Positions 48,396-56,982 are shown, counted from the first letter of the stretch. The stretch is DNA of 64,000 bases from Streptomyces tanashiensis (GCF_014648895.1 NZ_BMRZ01000013.1:62001-126000); one strand, 5' to 3'. The notes: generated by a model from the sequence alone, not told the origin. Translations and numbers: made by a program.

Positions 48396-48995
48396 TCAGG
48401 CGACGACCGGCTTGCCCGTCAGCTCCACGCCCGCGGTCCGGAGCTCCTCCAGCGCCCGGTCCGTGGTCTCCTTGGCCACGCCGGCCGTCAGATCGAGCAG
48501 GACGTGGGTCCGGAAGCCCTCCCGCGCCGCGTCCAGGGCCGTGGCCCGGACGCAGTGGTCGGTGGCGATGCCGACCACGTCGACCTCGGTGACGTCCCGC
48601 GAACGCAGCCACTCCGCGAGCGTCAGCCCGTTCTCGTCGAACCCCTCGAAGCCGCTGTACGCCGCGGAGTACGCGCCCTTGTCGAAGACGGCGTCGATCG
48701 CCCCGCTGGCGACGGCGGGAGCGAAGTTCGGGTGGAAGCCGACGCCCTCCGTACCGGCCACGCAGTGCACCGGCCAGGAGGAGACGTAGTCCGGCGCCTC
48801 CCCGGCCGGGGCGAAGTGCGCACCCGGGTCGACGTGGTGGTCGCGGGTGGCGACGACGTGCCGGTAGGACGTGCCCGCCGTCTGGCCGACCAGGTCGGTG
48901 ATGGCGGCGGCGACGTCCGCGCCGCCGGTCACCGCGAGGCTGCCGCCCTCGCAGAAGTCGTTCTGAACGTCCACAACGATCAATGCGCGGTGCAT
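48396..48995 (-). CDS. pncA: Nicotinamidase, isochorismatase family
   Basis: A 199-aa cysteine hydrolase that deaminates nicotinamide to nicotinate. The catalytic triad is D9 (VVDVQNDF), K106 (FDKGAYSAAYSGF) and C148 (ATDHCVRAT). Metal ligands D52, H54 and H60 are present (RDHHVDPGAHF). The length is typical. It starts 85 nt downstream of the pncB stop on the same strand, so the two NAD-salvage steps are probably co-expressed. Confidence 0.95.
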   Translation of the reverse strand: MHRALIVVDVQNDFCEGGSLAVTGGADVAAAITDLVGQTAGTSYRHVVATRDHHVDPGAHFAPAGEAPDYVSSWPVHCVAGTEGVGFHPNFAPAVASGAIDAVFDKGAYSAAYSGFEGFDENGLTLAEWLRSRDVTEVDVVGIATDHCVRATALDAAREGFRTHVLLDLTAGVAKETTDRALEELRTAGVELTGKPVVA

Positions 48996-49080
48996 GGCGG
49001 GTGTCCTTAGCGCGTCGGAAGGGAGGCTTCGAGCCTAGAGACTTCCCCCTCCGTGCGGGAGGGGGCGTCCCCGAGGACTC

Positions 49081-50409
49081 CTACAGGTACTCGGTCGGCA
49101 GGACCGGCTCGCCCCGCGACAGCTGGATCGCCGACATCGGCAGCCCCGCGCGGGCCGCGATGTGCCGCGCCCTGGCGGCCTCCAGCGGCTCCCGGGCCAC
49201 CACGTCGCCGCCCTTGACCAGCTGGACCAGCAGCTGGTGGTCGGCGAGCTCCGGCGGGACCGGGCCGGTGCCCACGACCTCCGCCTCGGCGGCCCCGGCC
49301 GCGTCGGGCCGGCGGGCGGCCCACTTCCGGCCGCCGACGGAGGTCTTCCCGCCCAGCGACTTCTTGGCCACCGGCACCAGGGGCGCCTTCGGATCGGCCG
49401 AGGCGGCCCGGGCGACCAGCTTGTAGACCATGGAGCAGGTCGGGTGGCCGCTGCCGGTGACCAGCTGCGTGCCCACTCCGTACGCGTCGACCGGGGCCGC
49501 CGCGAGGGAGGCGATGGCGTACTCGTCGAGGTCCGAGGTGACCACGATCTTCGTGTTCCGGGCGCCCAGCTCGTCGAGCTGCGCCCGCACCCGGTGCGCG
49601 ACCAGCAGCAGGTCGCCGGAGTCGATCCGTACGGCCCCCAGCTCGGGTCCGGCGACCTCGACGGCGGTGCGGACGGCCTCGGCCACGTCGTACGTGTCGA
49701 CGAGCAGGGTCGTGCCGCGCCCCAGGCTCTCGACCTGGGCGCGGAAGGCGTCCCGCTCGCTGTCGTGGAGCAGGGTGAAGGCGTGGGCGGAGGTGCCGAC
49801 GGTCGGGATGCCGTAGCGGAAGCCGGCCGCGAGGTCCGAGGTCGAGTCGAAGCCGCCGACGTAGGCCGCGCGGGAGGCGGCGACGGCCGCGAGCTCGTGG
49901 GTGCGGCGGGCGCCCATCTCGATCAGCCGCCGGCCGGCGGCCGCGGCCGACATGCGGGAGGCGGCGGCCGCGATGGCCGAGTCGTGGTTGAGGATCGAGA
50001 GGATCACGGTCTCCAGGAGCACGCACTCCGCGAAGGAGCCCTCGACGCGCAGCACGGGGGAGCCGGGGAAGTACACCTCGCCCTCGGGGTAGCCCCAGAT
50101 GTCGCCGGAGAAGCGGTAGCCGGCCAGCCACTCCAGGGTCGGCTCGTCGACGATGCCGCGCTCCCGCAGGAAGCCCAGGACGGCGGGGTCGAACCGGAAG
50201 TTCTCGACGGCGTCCAGGACCCGGCCGACGCCCGCGAGGACCCCGTAGCGCCGCCCCTCGGGCAGCCGCCGGGTGAAGACCTCGAAGACGGAGCGCCGGT
50301 CGGCGGTGCCGGCCCGCAGGGCCGCCTGGAGCATGGTCAGCTCGTACTGATCGGTGAAGAGCGCGGTCGACGGCACGTCCACCGGCAGCCCAAGGTCCGC
50401 AGCGTTCAT
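49081..50409 (-). CDS. pncB: Nicotinate phosphoribosyltransferase
   Basis: A 442-aa enzyme converting nicotinate and PRPP to nicotinate mononucleotide. Signatures are TDQYELTMLQAALRAG at the N-terminus, GFDSTSDLAAG and GTSAHAF around 190-210, VDTYDV, VRIDSGDL and VTSDLDEYAI. The ATG at 50409 gives the usual start (TALFTDQYELTM at about 16-27); the frame is open further upstream over the divergent promoter and clpS. Together with pncA it forms the two-step nicotinamide salvage route. Confidence 0.95.
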   Translation of the reverse strand: MNAADLGLPVDVPSTALFTDQYELTMLQAALRAGTADRRSVFEVFTRRLPEGRRYGVLAGVGRVLDAVENFRFDPAVLGFLRERGIVDEPTLEWLAGYRFSGDIWGYPEGEVYFPGSPVLRVEGSFAECVLLETVILSILNHDSAIAAAASRMSAAAAGRRLIEMGARRTHELAAVAASRAAYVGGFDSTSDLAAGFRYGIPTVGTSAHAFTLLHDSERDAFRAQVESLGRGTTLLVDTYDVAEAVRTAVEVAGPELGAVRIDSGDLLLVAHRVRAQLDELGARNTKIVVTSDLDEYAIASLAAAPVDAYGVGTQLVTGSGHPTCSMVYKLVARAASADPKAPLVPVAKKSLGGKTSVGGRKWAARRPDAAGAAEAEVVGTGPVPPELADHQLLVQLVKGGDVVAREPLEAARARHIAARAGLPMSAIQLSRGEPVLPTEYL

Positions 50410-50523
50410 GTCAGCGATGCTAGCGCAGAAATCGTCAGAGTGACGAATAGGGGGTCCGAATAGCGGGCCCCCCTGCGTGCCCCGTTTGCGCGACGACCCC
50501 CCAGGGGTGACAACATGGTGTGA

Positions 50524-50829
50524 GTGAGCGTCGCGCCTATTGAGATCGAACGTACGGAATCGGCCGAGGAGGTCTCCGCGGTCGTCGAACCCGACGTGCC
50601 CTGGGTGACCCTGGTGCACAACGATCCGGTCAACCTGATGAGCTATGTCGAGTACGTCTTCCAGTCGTACTTCGGATACTCCAAGGACAAGGCGCACAGG
50701 CTGATGCTCGACGTGCACAACAAGGGCCGCGCGGTGGTCTCCAGCGGCACCCGCGAGGAGATGGAACGGGACGTGCAGGCGATGCACGGCTACGGCCTGT
50801 GGGCGACTCTCTCCCAGGACCGCTTCTGA
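50524..50829 (+). CDS. clpS: ATP-dependent Clp protease adaptor ClpS
   Basis: A 101-aa adaptor that delivers N-degron substrates to ClpA/ClpC. The substrate pocket motif VHNDPVNLMSYVEYVF (about 31-46), the KDKAHRLMLDVHNKG helix and the terminal LWATLSQDRF are all present. The flexible N-terminal tail is about 27 residues. GTG start, divergent from pncB. Its stop overlaps the ATG of the next gene (TGATG), an arrangement common in actinobacteria. Confidence 0.96.
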   Translation: MSVAPIEIERTESAEEVSAVVEPDVPWVTLVHNDPVNLMSYVEYVFQSYFGYSKDKAHRLMLDVHNKGRAVVSSGTREEMERDVQAMHGYGLWATLSQDRF

Positions 50830-51413
50830 TGGCCGGCCACTTCGAGACGCTCCCCGGCGGCGGCGCGGCCGTCGCGCTCGACGACGTCGAGATCTCCATC
50901 CTCCGCTCCCTCGCCGTGCAGCTCATGGAGCTGATCGGTCCGGGCGACGAGCCCGCCGCGGACGCGGACCCGCTGGCCGCGCTCTTCGCCGAGGGGCCCA
51001 GCGAGCCGCCGTCCGACCCCGCCCTCCGCCGCCTCTTCCCCGACGCGTACGGGGACGACAGTGAGGAGCTGCGGGCGGCCGCCTCCGACTTCCGCCGCTT
51101 CACCGAGAACGACCTGCGGGCCCGCAAGCGCGAGGACGCCCTCCTGGTCGTGCGCGCCCTGGACTCCCTCTCCGCCGAGGCGGCGGGGGAGGGCGGCGCG
51201 GTCCTGAAGCTCACCGCGGAGGAGTCCCGGGCCTGGCTCGGCGCGCTCAACGACCTCCGGCTGACCATCGGGACCCGCCTGGAGGTCACGGACGACGAGG
51301 AGAGCGAGCAGCTGTACCGGCTGCCGGACTCCGATCCGCGCAAGCCGATGGTGATGGCGTACCTCTGGCTGGGGGCGCTCCAGGAGTCCCTCGTCGCGAC
51401 CCTGATGCCGTAG
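50829..51413 (+). CDS. DUF2017 protein translationally coupled to clpS
   Basis: A 194-aa soluble, acidic, largely helical protein. The ATG shares bases with the clpS stop. Segments such as EISILRSLAVQLMELIGP, RRLFPDAYGDDSEELRAAASDFRRFTENDLR and WLGALNDLRLTIGTRLEV are characteristic of DUF2017, which nearly always follows clpS in actinobacteria. A function linked to regulated proteolysis is inferred from this pairing only. Confidence 0.9.
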   Translation: MAGHFETLPGGGAAVALDDVEISILRSLAVQLMELIGPGDEPAADADPLAALFAEGPSEPPSDPALRRLFPDAYGDDSEELRAAASDFRRFTENDLRARKREDALLVVRALDSLSAEAAGEGGAVLKLTAEESRAWLGALNDLRLTIGTRLEVTDDEESEQLYRLPDSDPRKPMVMAYLWLGALQESLVATLMP

Positions 51414-51735
51414 CCGTCTCTCCGATCGGCTCGATGTTCGCTCAGCGGACGCTCAAATCCGGATAACGAATGCGTTATCAGAGCGTCCGCTCTGCCGTCT
51501 TGCGTTGCCTTTTGTCCGTATTTTTTTATGGCGTGCGCCACACGGAACTCCGTCGATCACCCCTCACCCCGTGATAAATCTTCACGACCACTCGGGCACG
51601 CCACCCCTGTTCCCGAGGGCGCTTGAGCCGGCTGACCGCCGGTAGCACTCCATCCACATCCGGGGGGATCAGGAACTGATCCGCAGCAGACGCACTCGCA
51701 GTCGCGCGGATCAGCATGGAGAAAGGCGCACCACC
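51414..51735 (+). promoter_or_regulatory. 322-nt leader region of the amino-acid permease with nested hairpins
   Basis: No gene is visible. A nested inverted repeat spans 51444-51491: outer arms AGCGGACGCTC and GAGCGTCCGCT, inner arms GATAACG and CGTTATC around an AATG loop. A T-rich stretch (TTTTTTT) follows at about 51520. A second hairpin, CTGATCCGC (51676-51684) with GCGGATCAG (51706-51714), sits immediately before the ribosome site GGAGAAAGG. The first is probably the DUF2017 terminator; the second may control permease translation. Confidence 0.55.
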
Positions 51736-53193
51736 ATGACCTCAGTGCAGGTCGACAAGCAGCACGACGGCAATGAGGCCGCGGACTCCGCCTCGGGCGA
51801 GGGTTACCACCGGGCACTCGGCGCCCGGCAGATCCAGATGATCGCGATCGGCGGTGCCATCGGCACCGGGCTCTTCCTGGGCGCGGGCAAGGGCATCTCC
51901 ATCGCGGGACCGAGCCTGATCCTCGCGTACGCCGTCGCGGGCCTCGTCATCTTCTTCATCATGCGGGCGCTCGGCGAGCTCCTCATGTACCGCCCGGTGT
52001 CGGGCTCCTTCTCGGAGTACGCCCGCGAGTTCATCGGCCCCTTCGCGGGATTCGCGACGGGCTGGACGTACTGGCTCTTCTGGGTCGTCACCGGCATCAC
52101 CGAGGTCACCGCGGCGGCGACCTACATGACGTACTGGTGGGACATCCCGCAGTGGCTCTCCGCCCTCGTCTTCACCGTGATCCTCTACGGCGCCAACCTG
52201 ATCTCCGTGAAGCTCTTCGGTGAGCTGGAGTTCTGGTTCTCCATGGTCAAGGTCACCGCGATCGTCGGCATGATCCTGATCTGCGCCGGCATCCTCACCC
52301 TCGGCTTCTCCGACGCCGGCGACACCGCCACCGTCACCCACCTGTGGGACCTCGGCGGCTTCTTCGCCGGCAAGGACGGCATCTTCTCGACCCTCATGAC
52401 CCTCCAGATGGTCATGTTCGCCTTCCTCGCCGTCGAGCTGGTCGGCGTCACCGCGGGCGAGTCGAAGGACCCGAAGACGGTCCTGCCGAAGGCCATCAAC
52501 ACCGTGCCGTGGCGCATCGCCGTCTTCTACGTCGGCGCGCTGATCATGATCCTGTCGGTCGTCCCGTGGACCGCGTTCAAGCCGGGCGTCAGCCCCTTCG
52601 TCGCGGCCTTCGAGAAGATGGGCCTCGGCATCGGCGCCGCCATCGTCAACTTCGTCGTCCTGACGGCGGCCCTGTCCTCCTGCAACTCGGGCATGTACTC
52701 CACCGGCCGCATGCTGCGCGACCTCGCGCTCAACGGCCAGGGCCCGAAGGTCTTCACCAAGCTGACGAAGTCCGGCACCCCGCTGGTCGGCACCACCGTC
52801 TCGGCCGCGCTGATGATGGTCGGCGTCTGGATCAACTACCAGTGGCCCGGCGAGGCGTTCAACTACGTCGTCTCCTTCGCCACCATCTCCGGCATGTGGG
52901 CCTGGATCGTCATCCTGATCTGCCAGATCCGGTACCGCCTCAAGGCCGACCGGGGCGAGCTGCCGCACTCCTCGTTCAAGGCGCCGGGCGGCATCTGGCT
53001 CAGCGTCTTCTCGCTCGCCTTCATCGCCATGGTCATCGTCACCATGGCCATGGACACGGACAACCGGGTCGCGCTGTACGGCGCGCCGGTGTGGGGCCTG
53101 ATCCTCGCCGTCTCCTACCTGGTCCTCAAGGCCCGCAACCCCGAGGGCGCCGCCTTCGCGAAGCGGTCCGACCGGGAGTCGGTCCAGTCCTGA
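51736..53193 (+). CDS. Amino-acid permease, APC superfamily (AAT type)
   Basis: A 485-aa transporter with 12 membrane helices after a 35-residue polar N-terminus. The AAT family signature is clear in helix 1 (IAIGGAIGTGLFLGAGKGISIAGPS) and in RALGELLMYRPVSGSFSEYAREFIG. The SCNSGMYSTGRMLRDLA segment is also typical. Relatives import neutral, aromatic or 4-aminobutyrate-type substrates, and specificity cannot be read from sequence. Single-gene unit bounded by a structured leader and a strong terminator. Confidence 0.92.
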   Translation: MTSVQVDKQHDGNEAADSASGEGYHRALGARQIQMIAIGGAIGTGLFLGAGKGISIAGPSLILAYAVAGLVIFFIMRALGELLMYRPVSGSFSEYAREFIGPFAGFATGWTYWLFWVVTGITEVTAAATYMTYWWDIPQWLSALVFTVILYGANLISVKLFGELEFWFSMVKVTAIVGMILICAGILTLGFSDAGDTATVTHLWDLGGFFAGKDGIFSTLMTLQMVMFAFLAVELVGVTAGESKDPKTVLPKAINTVPWRIAVFYVGALIMILSVVPWTAFKPGVSPFVAAFEKMGLGIGAAIVNFVVLTAALSSCNSGMYSTGRMLRDLALNGQGPKVFTKLTKSGTPLVGTTVSAALMMVGVWINYQWPGEAFNYVVSFATISGMWAWIVILICQIRYRLKADRGELPHSSFKAPGGIWLSVFSLAFIAMVIVTMAMDTDNRVALYGAPVWGLILAVSYLVLKARNPEGAAFAKRSDRESVQS

Positions 53194-53212
53194 CCAGGCA
53201 CGTCTCAGCATC

Positions 53213-53251
53213 CGGGCCGTTCCGTACCACTTCTCGGTACGGAACGGCCCG
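53213..53251 (+). terminator. Terminator after the permease gene
   Basis: Perfect 16-bp stem CGGGCCGTTCCGTACC / GGTACGGAACGGCCCG with a 7-nt loop, 19 nt after the stop. Confidence 0.88.
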
Positions 53252-53269
53252 TCTGCTTATCCTGTCGGC

Positions 53270-53695
53270 ATGCTGACCATCACCCGGGCCCTGTACGACC
53301 AGATCGTGGCGCACTCCCGAGCGGACCACCCCGACGAGGCCTGCGGCGTGGTCGCGGGCCCGGTCGGCAGCGGACGCCCCGAGCGCTTCATCCCGATGCT
53401 GAACGCCGCCCGCTCGCCCACCTTCTACGAGTTCGACTCCGCGGACCTGCTCAAGCTCTACCGCGACATGGACGACCGGGACGAGGAGCCCGTCATCGTC
53501 TACCACTCGCACACCGCGACCGAGGCCTACCCGTCCCGCACGGACATCTCGTACGCGAACGAGCCGCAGGCCCACTACGTCCTCGTCTCCACCGCCGACA
53601 CCGACGGCGCCGGCCCCTTCCAGTTCCGCTCCTTCACCATCGTCGAAGGCGTCGTCACCGAGGAAGAGGTCAAGGTCGTCGAGGCCTACGCCTGA
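53270..53695 (+). CDS. mec: JAMM/Mov34 metalloprotease, Mec-like (CysO-cysteine peptidase)
   Basis: A 141-aa M67 zinc peptidase. The JAMM residues are E23 (DEACGVVAG), H79 and H81 (HSHTATEAYPSRTD), S89 and D92. In Mycobacterium tuberculosis the homolog Mec releases cysteine from the CysO-cysteine adduct formed by CysM. CysO and CysM genes lie 3.3 kb downstream, separated by a cobalamin transport operon. The CysO here ends in two residues beyond its diglycine, so this protease may also trim the carrier precursor. Confidence 0.9.
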   Translation: MLTITRALYDQIVAHSRADHPDEACGVVAGPVGSGRPERFIPMLNAARSPTFYEFDSADLLKLYRDMDDRDEEPVIVYHSHTATEAYPSRTDISYANEPQAHYVLVSTADTDGAGPFQFRSFTIVEGVVTEEEVKVVEAYA

Positions 53696-53739
53696 CCCCC
53701 CTCCCTCCGGCACCGTCCGCGAGCCGTCCCGGCCCCAGT

Positions 53740-53890
53740 GAGACACTGGCCGGGACCAACGGGCGGCAGGACCCAGGAAGCCGGTGCGAATCCGGCACGG
53801 TCCCGCCACTGTGACCGCCTCCTCGCGGAGACGGAAGCCAGGAACTGACCTGCCGCCTCCCACCGCCGATCGGGGACGTGGAAATCCCCG
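53740..53890 (+). promoter_or_regulatory. Cobalamin riboswitch controlling the btu-like operon
   Basis: The conserved core is easily read: GGAAGCCGGTGCGAATCCGGCA, GGTCCCGCCACTGTGAC, and the B12 box GGAAGCCAGGAACTGACC. P1 is GGCGGCAG (53762-53769) with CTGCCGCC (53850-53857). Downstream GGGGA (53872-53876) can pair with TCCCC (53885-53889) next to the ribosome site GGAGGAGG, a probable translational expression platform. Adenosylcobalamin binding would reduce expression of the following transporter. Confidence 0.93.
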
Positions 53891-53906
53891 GAGGAGGCAA
53901 CCCGTC

Positions 53907-54881
53907 ATGACCCGGCCCCGCCGTGCCCTGCTGCCCGCCGCCGCCCTCGCCGCCCTGCTCGCCGGCTGCGCCGCCCCCGCGGAGCGCACCCCCGAGGCGA
54001 AGCCCGCACCGGGATTCCCGTACACCGTCACCAACTGCGGTGTGACGACCACCTACCAGGCCCCGCCGAAGCGGGCCGTCACCATGAACCAGCACGTCAC
54101 CGAGGTCATGCTCGCCCTCGGCCTGGAGAAGTCGCTGGTCGGCACCGCCTACCTCGACGACGCGATCCTCCCCGCGTACGAGAAGGCGTACGACACCGTG
54201 CCCGTCCTCGCGAAGGAGTACCCCTCCAAGGAGGCCCTGCTCGCCGCGAACCCCGACTTCGTGTACGGCGGTTACGCCTCCGCCTTCGACGCGAAGGACG
54301 GCCGCGGCCGGGACGACCTGAAGCGCTCCGGCATCGACACCCGCCTCAACACCGAGTACTGCCCCTCCGGTTCGACCTCCCTCGACGACCTCTACCGCGA
54401 AGTCCGCGAGACCGGACGCACCTTCGGCGTCCCCGACCGCGCCGAGACCTGGATCCGCGGCGCGCGCACCACCGTCGCCGCGACCGGGAAGCGCCTCAAG
54501 GGGATCACCCCGGTCTCCGTCTTCGTCTACGACAGCGGCGACAAGACCGCGTTCACCGCCGGCGGCAAGGGCATCGGCAACGAACTCATCACCCGCGCCG
54601 GCGGCCGCAACGTCTTCGCCGACCTCGACAAGACCTTCGGCGACGCCACCTGGGAACAGGTCCTCGACCGGCGCCCGGACGTGATCGTCATCTACGACTA
54701 CGGCACCACCACCGTCGCCCAGAAGAAGAAGCGGCTCCTCGACGACCCCGCCCTCAAGGACGTCCCCGCGATCCGGAACCGCCGCTTCGCCGTCCTCCCC
54801 CTCTCCGACACCGTCCTCGGCGTCCGGGTCCCCGCGGCCGTCGACAAGCTCGCCGCCCAGCTGCACCCCGCCGCCCGATGA
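53907..54881 (+). CDS. btuF: Cobalamin/siderophore-type ABC transporter binding lipoprotein, BtuF-like
   Basis: A 324-aa lipoprotein (lipobox LLAGC at about residues 17-21). The periplasmic-binding-protein type III fold shows in KRAVTMNQHVTEVMLALGLEKSLVGTAYL, YPSKEALLAANPDFVYGG and the C-terminal VLDRRPDVIVIYDYG. GGAGGAGG lies 9 nt before the ATG. The cobalamin riboswitch directly upstream makes corrinoids the most likely ligand, although the family also serves siderophores. The stop overlaps the permease ATG. Confidence 0.88.
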   Translation: MTRPRRALLPAAALAALLAGCAAPAERTPEAKPAPGFPYTVTNCGVTTTYQAPPKRAVTMNQHVTEVMLALGLEKSLVGTAYLDDAILPAYEKAYDTVPVLAKEYPSKEALLAANPDFVYGGYASAFDAKDGRGRDDLKRSGIDTRLNTEYCPSGSTSLDDLYREVRETGRTFGVPDRAETWIRGARTTVAATGKRLKGITPVSVFVYDSGDKTAFTAGGKGIGNELITRAGGRNVFADLDKTFGDATWEQVLDRRPDVIVIYDYGTTTVAQKKKRLLDDPALKDVPAIRNRRFAVLPLSDTVLGVRVPAAVDKLAAQLHPAAR

Positions 54882-55948
54882 CCACCACCGCCGTCCGCCC
54901 GGCCCGGACCCCCGTCCGGGCCCAGGGCCCCGCGCACCCCGCCCGGTACGCCCTCGTCGTCGCCGGACTGCTCCTCGCCCTCGCCGCCGCCGTCCTCGCC
55001 GCGCTCGCCCTCGGCTCCGTCCGCATCCCGCCCGGCCAGGTGCTCGACGCCCTGACCGGGCGGGCGGGCCCCTCGCCGTACCGGACGATCGTGCTCGACG
55101 TACGGCTGCCCCGGGTCCTGCTCGGCATCGTCGTCGGCGCCGGGCTCGCCGTCGTCGGCGCCGTCCTCCAGGCCCTCGTGCGCAACCGGCTCGCCGACCC
55201 CTTCCTCCTCGGGATCTCCTCCGGCGCCTCCGCGGGAGCCGTCCTCGTCCTGGTCGTCGGCGTCGGGGGAGGGGTGACCACCACGCTCGCCCTGCCCGCC
55301 GGGGCCTTCGCCGGCGCCCTCCTCGCCCTCGTCCTCGTCTACGCGCTCGCGCGCCGCGGCGGGACCATGACCGGCGCCCGGCTCGTCCTCGCCGGAGTCG
55401 CCGTCTCCTACATCCTCTCCGCCCTCGCCACCCTGCTCCTCGTCGTCGCCGGACGGCCCGAGCAGTTCCAGGAGGCGCTGTACTGGTCGCTCGGCGGCCT
55501 CGGCAGCGCCCGCTGGGACACCCTCGCCCTGCCCGCCGCCGTCCTCACCCTCGGAGTCGGCGTCCTCCTCGCCCTCGCCCGCCCCCTCGACCTGCTCCTC
55601 ACCGGCGAGGAGGGCGCCACCGTCCTCGGCCTCGACACCGCCCGCTTCCGCGCCGGCGTCTTCGTCCTCGCCTCCCTCGTCACCGCCGTCATGGTCGCGG
55701 CGAGCGGAGCCGTCGGCTTCGTCGGCCTCATGGCCCCGCACGCCGCCCGCCTCGCGGTCGGCGCCCCGCACCGCCGCCTCCTCCCGGTCGCCGCTCTCGG
55801 CGGGGCGCTCGCCCTCGTCCTCGCCGACCTCGGCGCCCGGACCGTCGCCGCACCACAGGACGTCCCCGTCGGCGTCCTCACCGCGCTCACCGGCGGCCCG
55901 TTCCTCCTCTGGCTGATGCGCCGCCGCCCCGAAGGAACAGCCCTGTGA
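54878..55948 (+). CDS. btuC: ABC transporter permease, FecCD/BtuC family
   Basis: A 356-aa membrane protein with about ten helices. Family motifs are seen as RLPRVLLGIVVGAGLAVVGAVLQALVRNRLADPFLLGISSGAS and, near the C-terminus, GFVGLMAPHAARLAVG, which contacts the ATPase. It overlaps the genes on each side by 4 nt. It would form the homodimeric corrinoid channel. Confidence 0.93.
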   Translation: MTTTAVRPARTPVRAQGPAHPARYALVVAGLLLALAAAVLAALALGSVRIPPGQVLDALTGRAGPSPYRTIVLDVRLPRVLLGIVVGAGLAVVGAVLQALVRNRLADPFLLGISSGASAGAVLVLVVGVGGGVTTTLALPAGAFAGALLALVLVYALARRGGTMTGARLVLAGVAVSYILSALATLLLVVAGRPEQFQEALYWSLGGLGSARWDTLALPAAVLTLGVGVLLALARPLDLLLTGEEGATVLGLDTARFRAGVFVLASLVTAVMVAASGAVGFVGLMAPHAARLAVGAPHRRLLPVAALGGALALVLADLGARTVAAPQDVPVGVLTALTGGPFLLWLMRRRPEGTAL

Positions 55949-56730
55949 CCGAGCTCCGCCTGCACGGACTCTCGTACGAGGAACGCCTCCGCTCCGCCGA
56001 CCTCACCGTCCACCCCGGCGAGACCGTCGGCCTCATCGGCCCCAACGGCAGCGGCAAGACCACCCTCCTGCGCTGCGTCTACGGCACCCTCACCCCCACC
56101 GGGGGCCGCGCCACGCTCGACGGCGACGACCTCCACGCACTCGGCCCCAAGGCCCGCGCCCGCCGCGTCGCCACCGTCCCCCAGGACAGCGCCACCGAGT
56201 TCGAGCTCACCGTCCGCGAACTCGTCGCCCTCGGCCGCTCCCCGCACAAACGGTTCTGGGAGGGCGACACCGGCGACGACCTCGCGCGCGTGGACGCCGC
56301 CCTCGCCCGCGTCGGCCTCACGGACCTCGCCGACCGCCCGTACCCCACCCTCTCCGGCGGCGAACGCCAACGCGCCCTCGTCGCCCGCGCCCTCGTCCAG
56401 GACCCGGCCCTCCTCGTCCTCGACGAGCCGACCAACCACCTCGACATCCGCCACCAGCTCGACGTCCTGGCCCTCGTCCGCACCCTGGGCACCACCAACC
56501 TGCTCGCCCTCCACGACCTCAACCTGGCGGGGGCGTACTGCGACCGTCTCTACGTGCTCGAACGCGGCAGGGTCGTCACCGGCGGAACCCCCGCAGAGGT
56601 CCTCACCCCCGCCCTCCTGGAGGCCGTCTACGGGGTGGACGCCGAGGTCATCCCGCATCCGAGGACGGGGAGCCCCACCGTCCTCTTCCAGCCCGTTCCG
56701 GCAGGCGGTCAGAAATCATCCACCATGTGA
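55945..56730 (+). CDS. btuD: ABC transporter ATP-binding protein, BtuD/FepC type
   Basis: A 261-aa ATPase with a complete set of motifs: Walker A GPNGSGKTT (about 35-43), signature LSGGERQRALVARAL (about 134-148), Walker B LLVLDEPTNHLD (about 153-164) and the switch His in ALHDLNLAG. It starts at a GTG overlapping the permease stop. Its end lies 44 nt before the cysteine leader peptide. Confidence 0.93.
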   Translation: MTELRLHGLSYEERLRSADLTVHPGETVGLIGPNGSGKTTLLRCVYGTLTPTGGRATLDGDDLHALGPKARARRVATVPQDSATEFELTVRELVALGRSPHKRFWEGDTGDDLARVDAALARVGLTDLADRPYPTLSGGERQRALVARALVQDPALLVLDEPTNHLDIRHQLDVLALVRTLGTTNLLALHDLNLAGAYCDRLYVLERGRVVTGGTPAEVLTPALLEAVYGVDAEVIPHPRTGSPTVLFQPVPAGGQKSSTM

Positions 56731-56737
56731 GATCACA

Positions 56738-56768
56738 TTCCGAAACCCGGACCGGGAATCGATACGAT
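56738..56768 (+). promoter_or_regulatory. Promoter of the cysO-cysM transcript with leaderless start
   Basis: TTCCGA (56738-56743) and TACGAT (56763-56768), 19-bp spacer. The expected +1, 7 nt after the -10, is the ATG at 56775. No ribosome site precedes that ATG, in line with a leaderless start. Confidence 0.5.
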
Positions 56769-56774
56769 GAGCCC

Positions 56775-56891
56775 ATGGTTTCCCACGACGTGAGCGAAGA
56801 GACGCCGAGCACCACCCTGCTCGTGGCACGCCTGCACGTCGACCTGTGCCGCCTCGCCAGCGCGATCTGTACCTCACGCGCTGCGCTCTGA
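56775..56891 (+). CDS. Putative cysteine leader peptide (38 aa)
   Basis: A 38-codon frame encoding MVSHDVSEETPS, then TLLVARLHVDLCRLASAIC, ending TSRAAL. The RLHVDLCR core matches the short peptides annotated as putative leader peptides upstream of sulfur-assimilation genes in Streptomyces, which I recall. Cys codons 25 (TGC) and 32 (TGT) would stall the ribosome when Cys-tRNA is scarce. A stem AGCGCG (56859-56864) / CGCGCT (56877-56882) encloses codon 32. It stops 91 nt before cysO. In mycobacteria leaderless Cys-rich short frames act as attenuators; the same is inferred here. Confidence 0.75.
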   Translation: MVSHDVSEETPSTTLLVARLHVDLCRLASAICTSRAAL

Positions 56892-56982
56892 GCGACCGGC
56901 CGAGCGCCCTCACCGTACGACCCCCTCCGCGCGGGGCCACAGAAGCGCGCCCATCACGCCACTTCCGACAGGAGCCCACGCC

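Noticed and set aside
48265..48789. Readthrough extension of the 103-aa gene past its TAG
   Set aside because: The open frame continues only as low-complexity repeats and then antisense to pncA, whose catalytic motifs prove the other strand codes.
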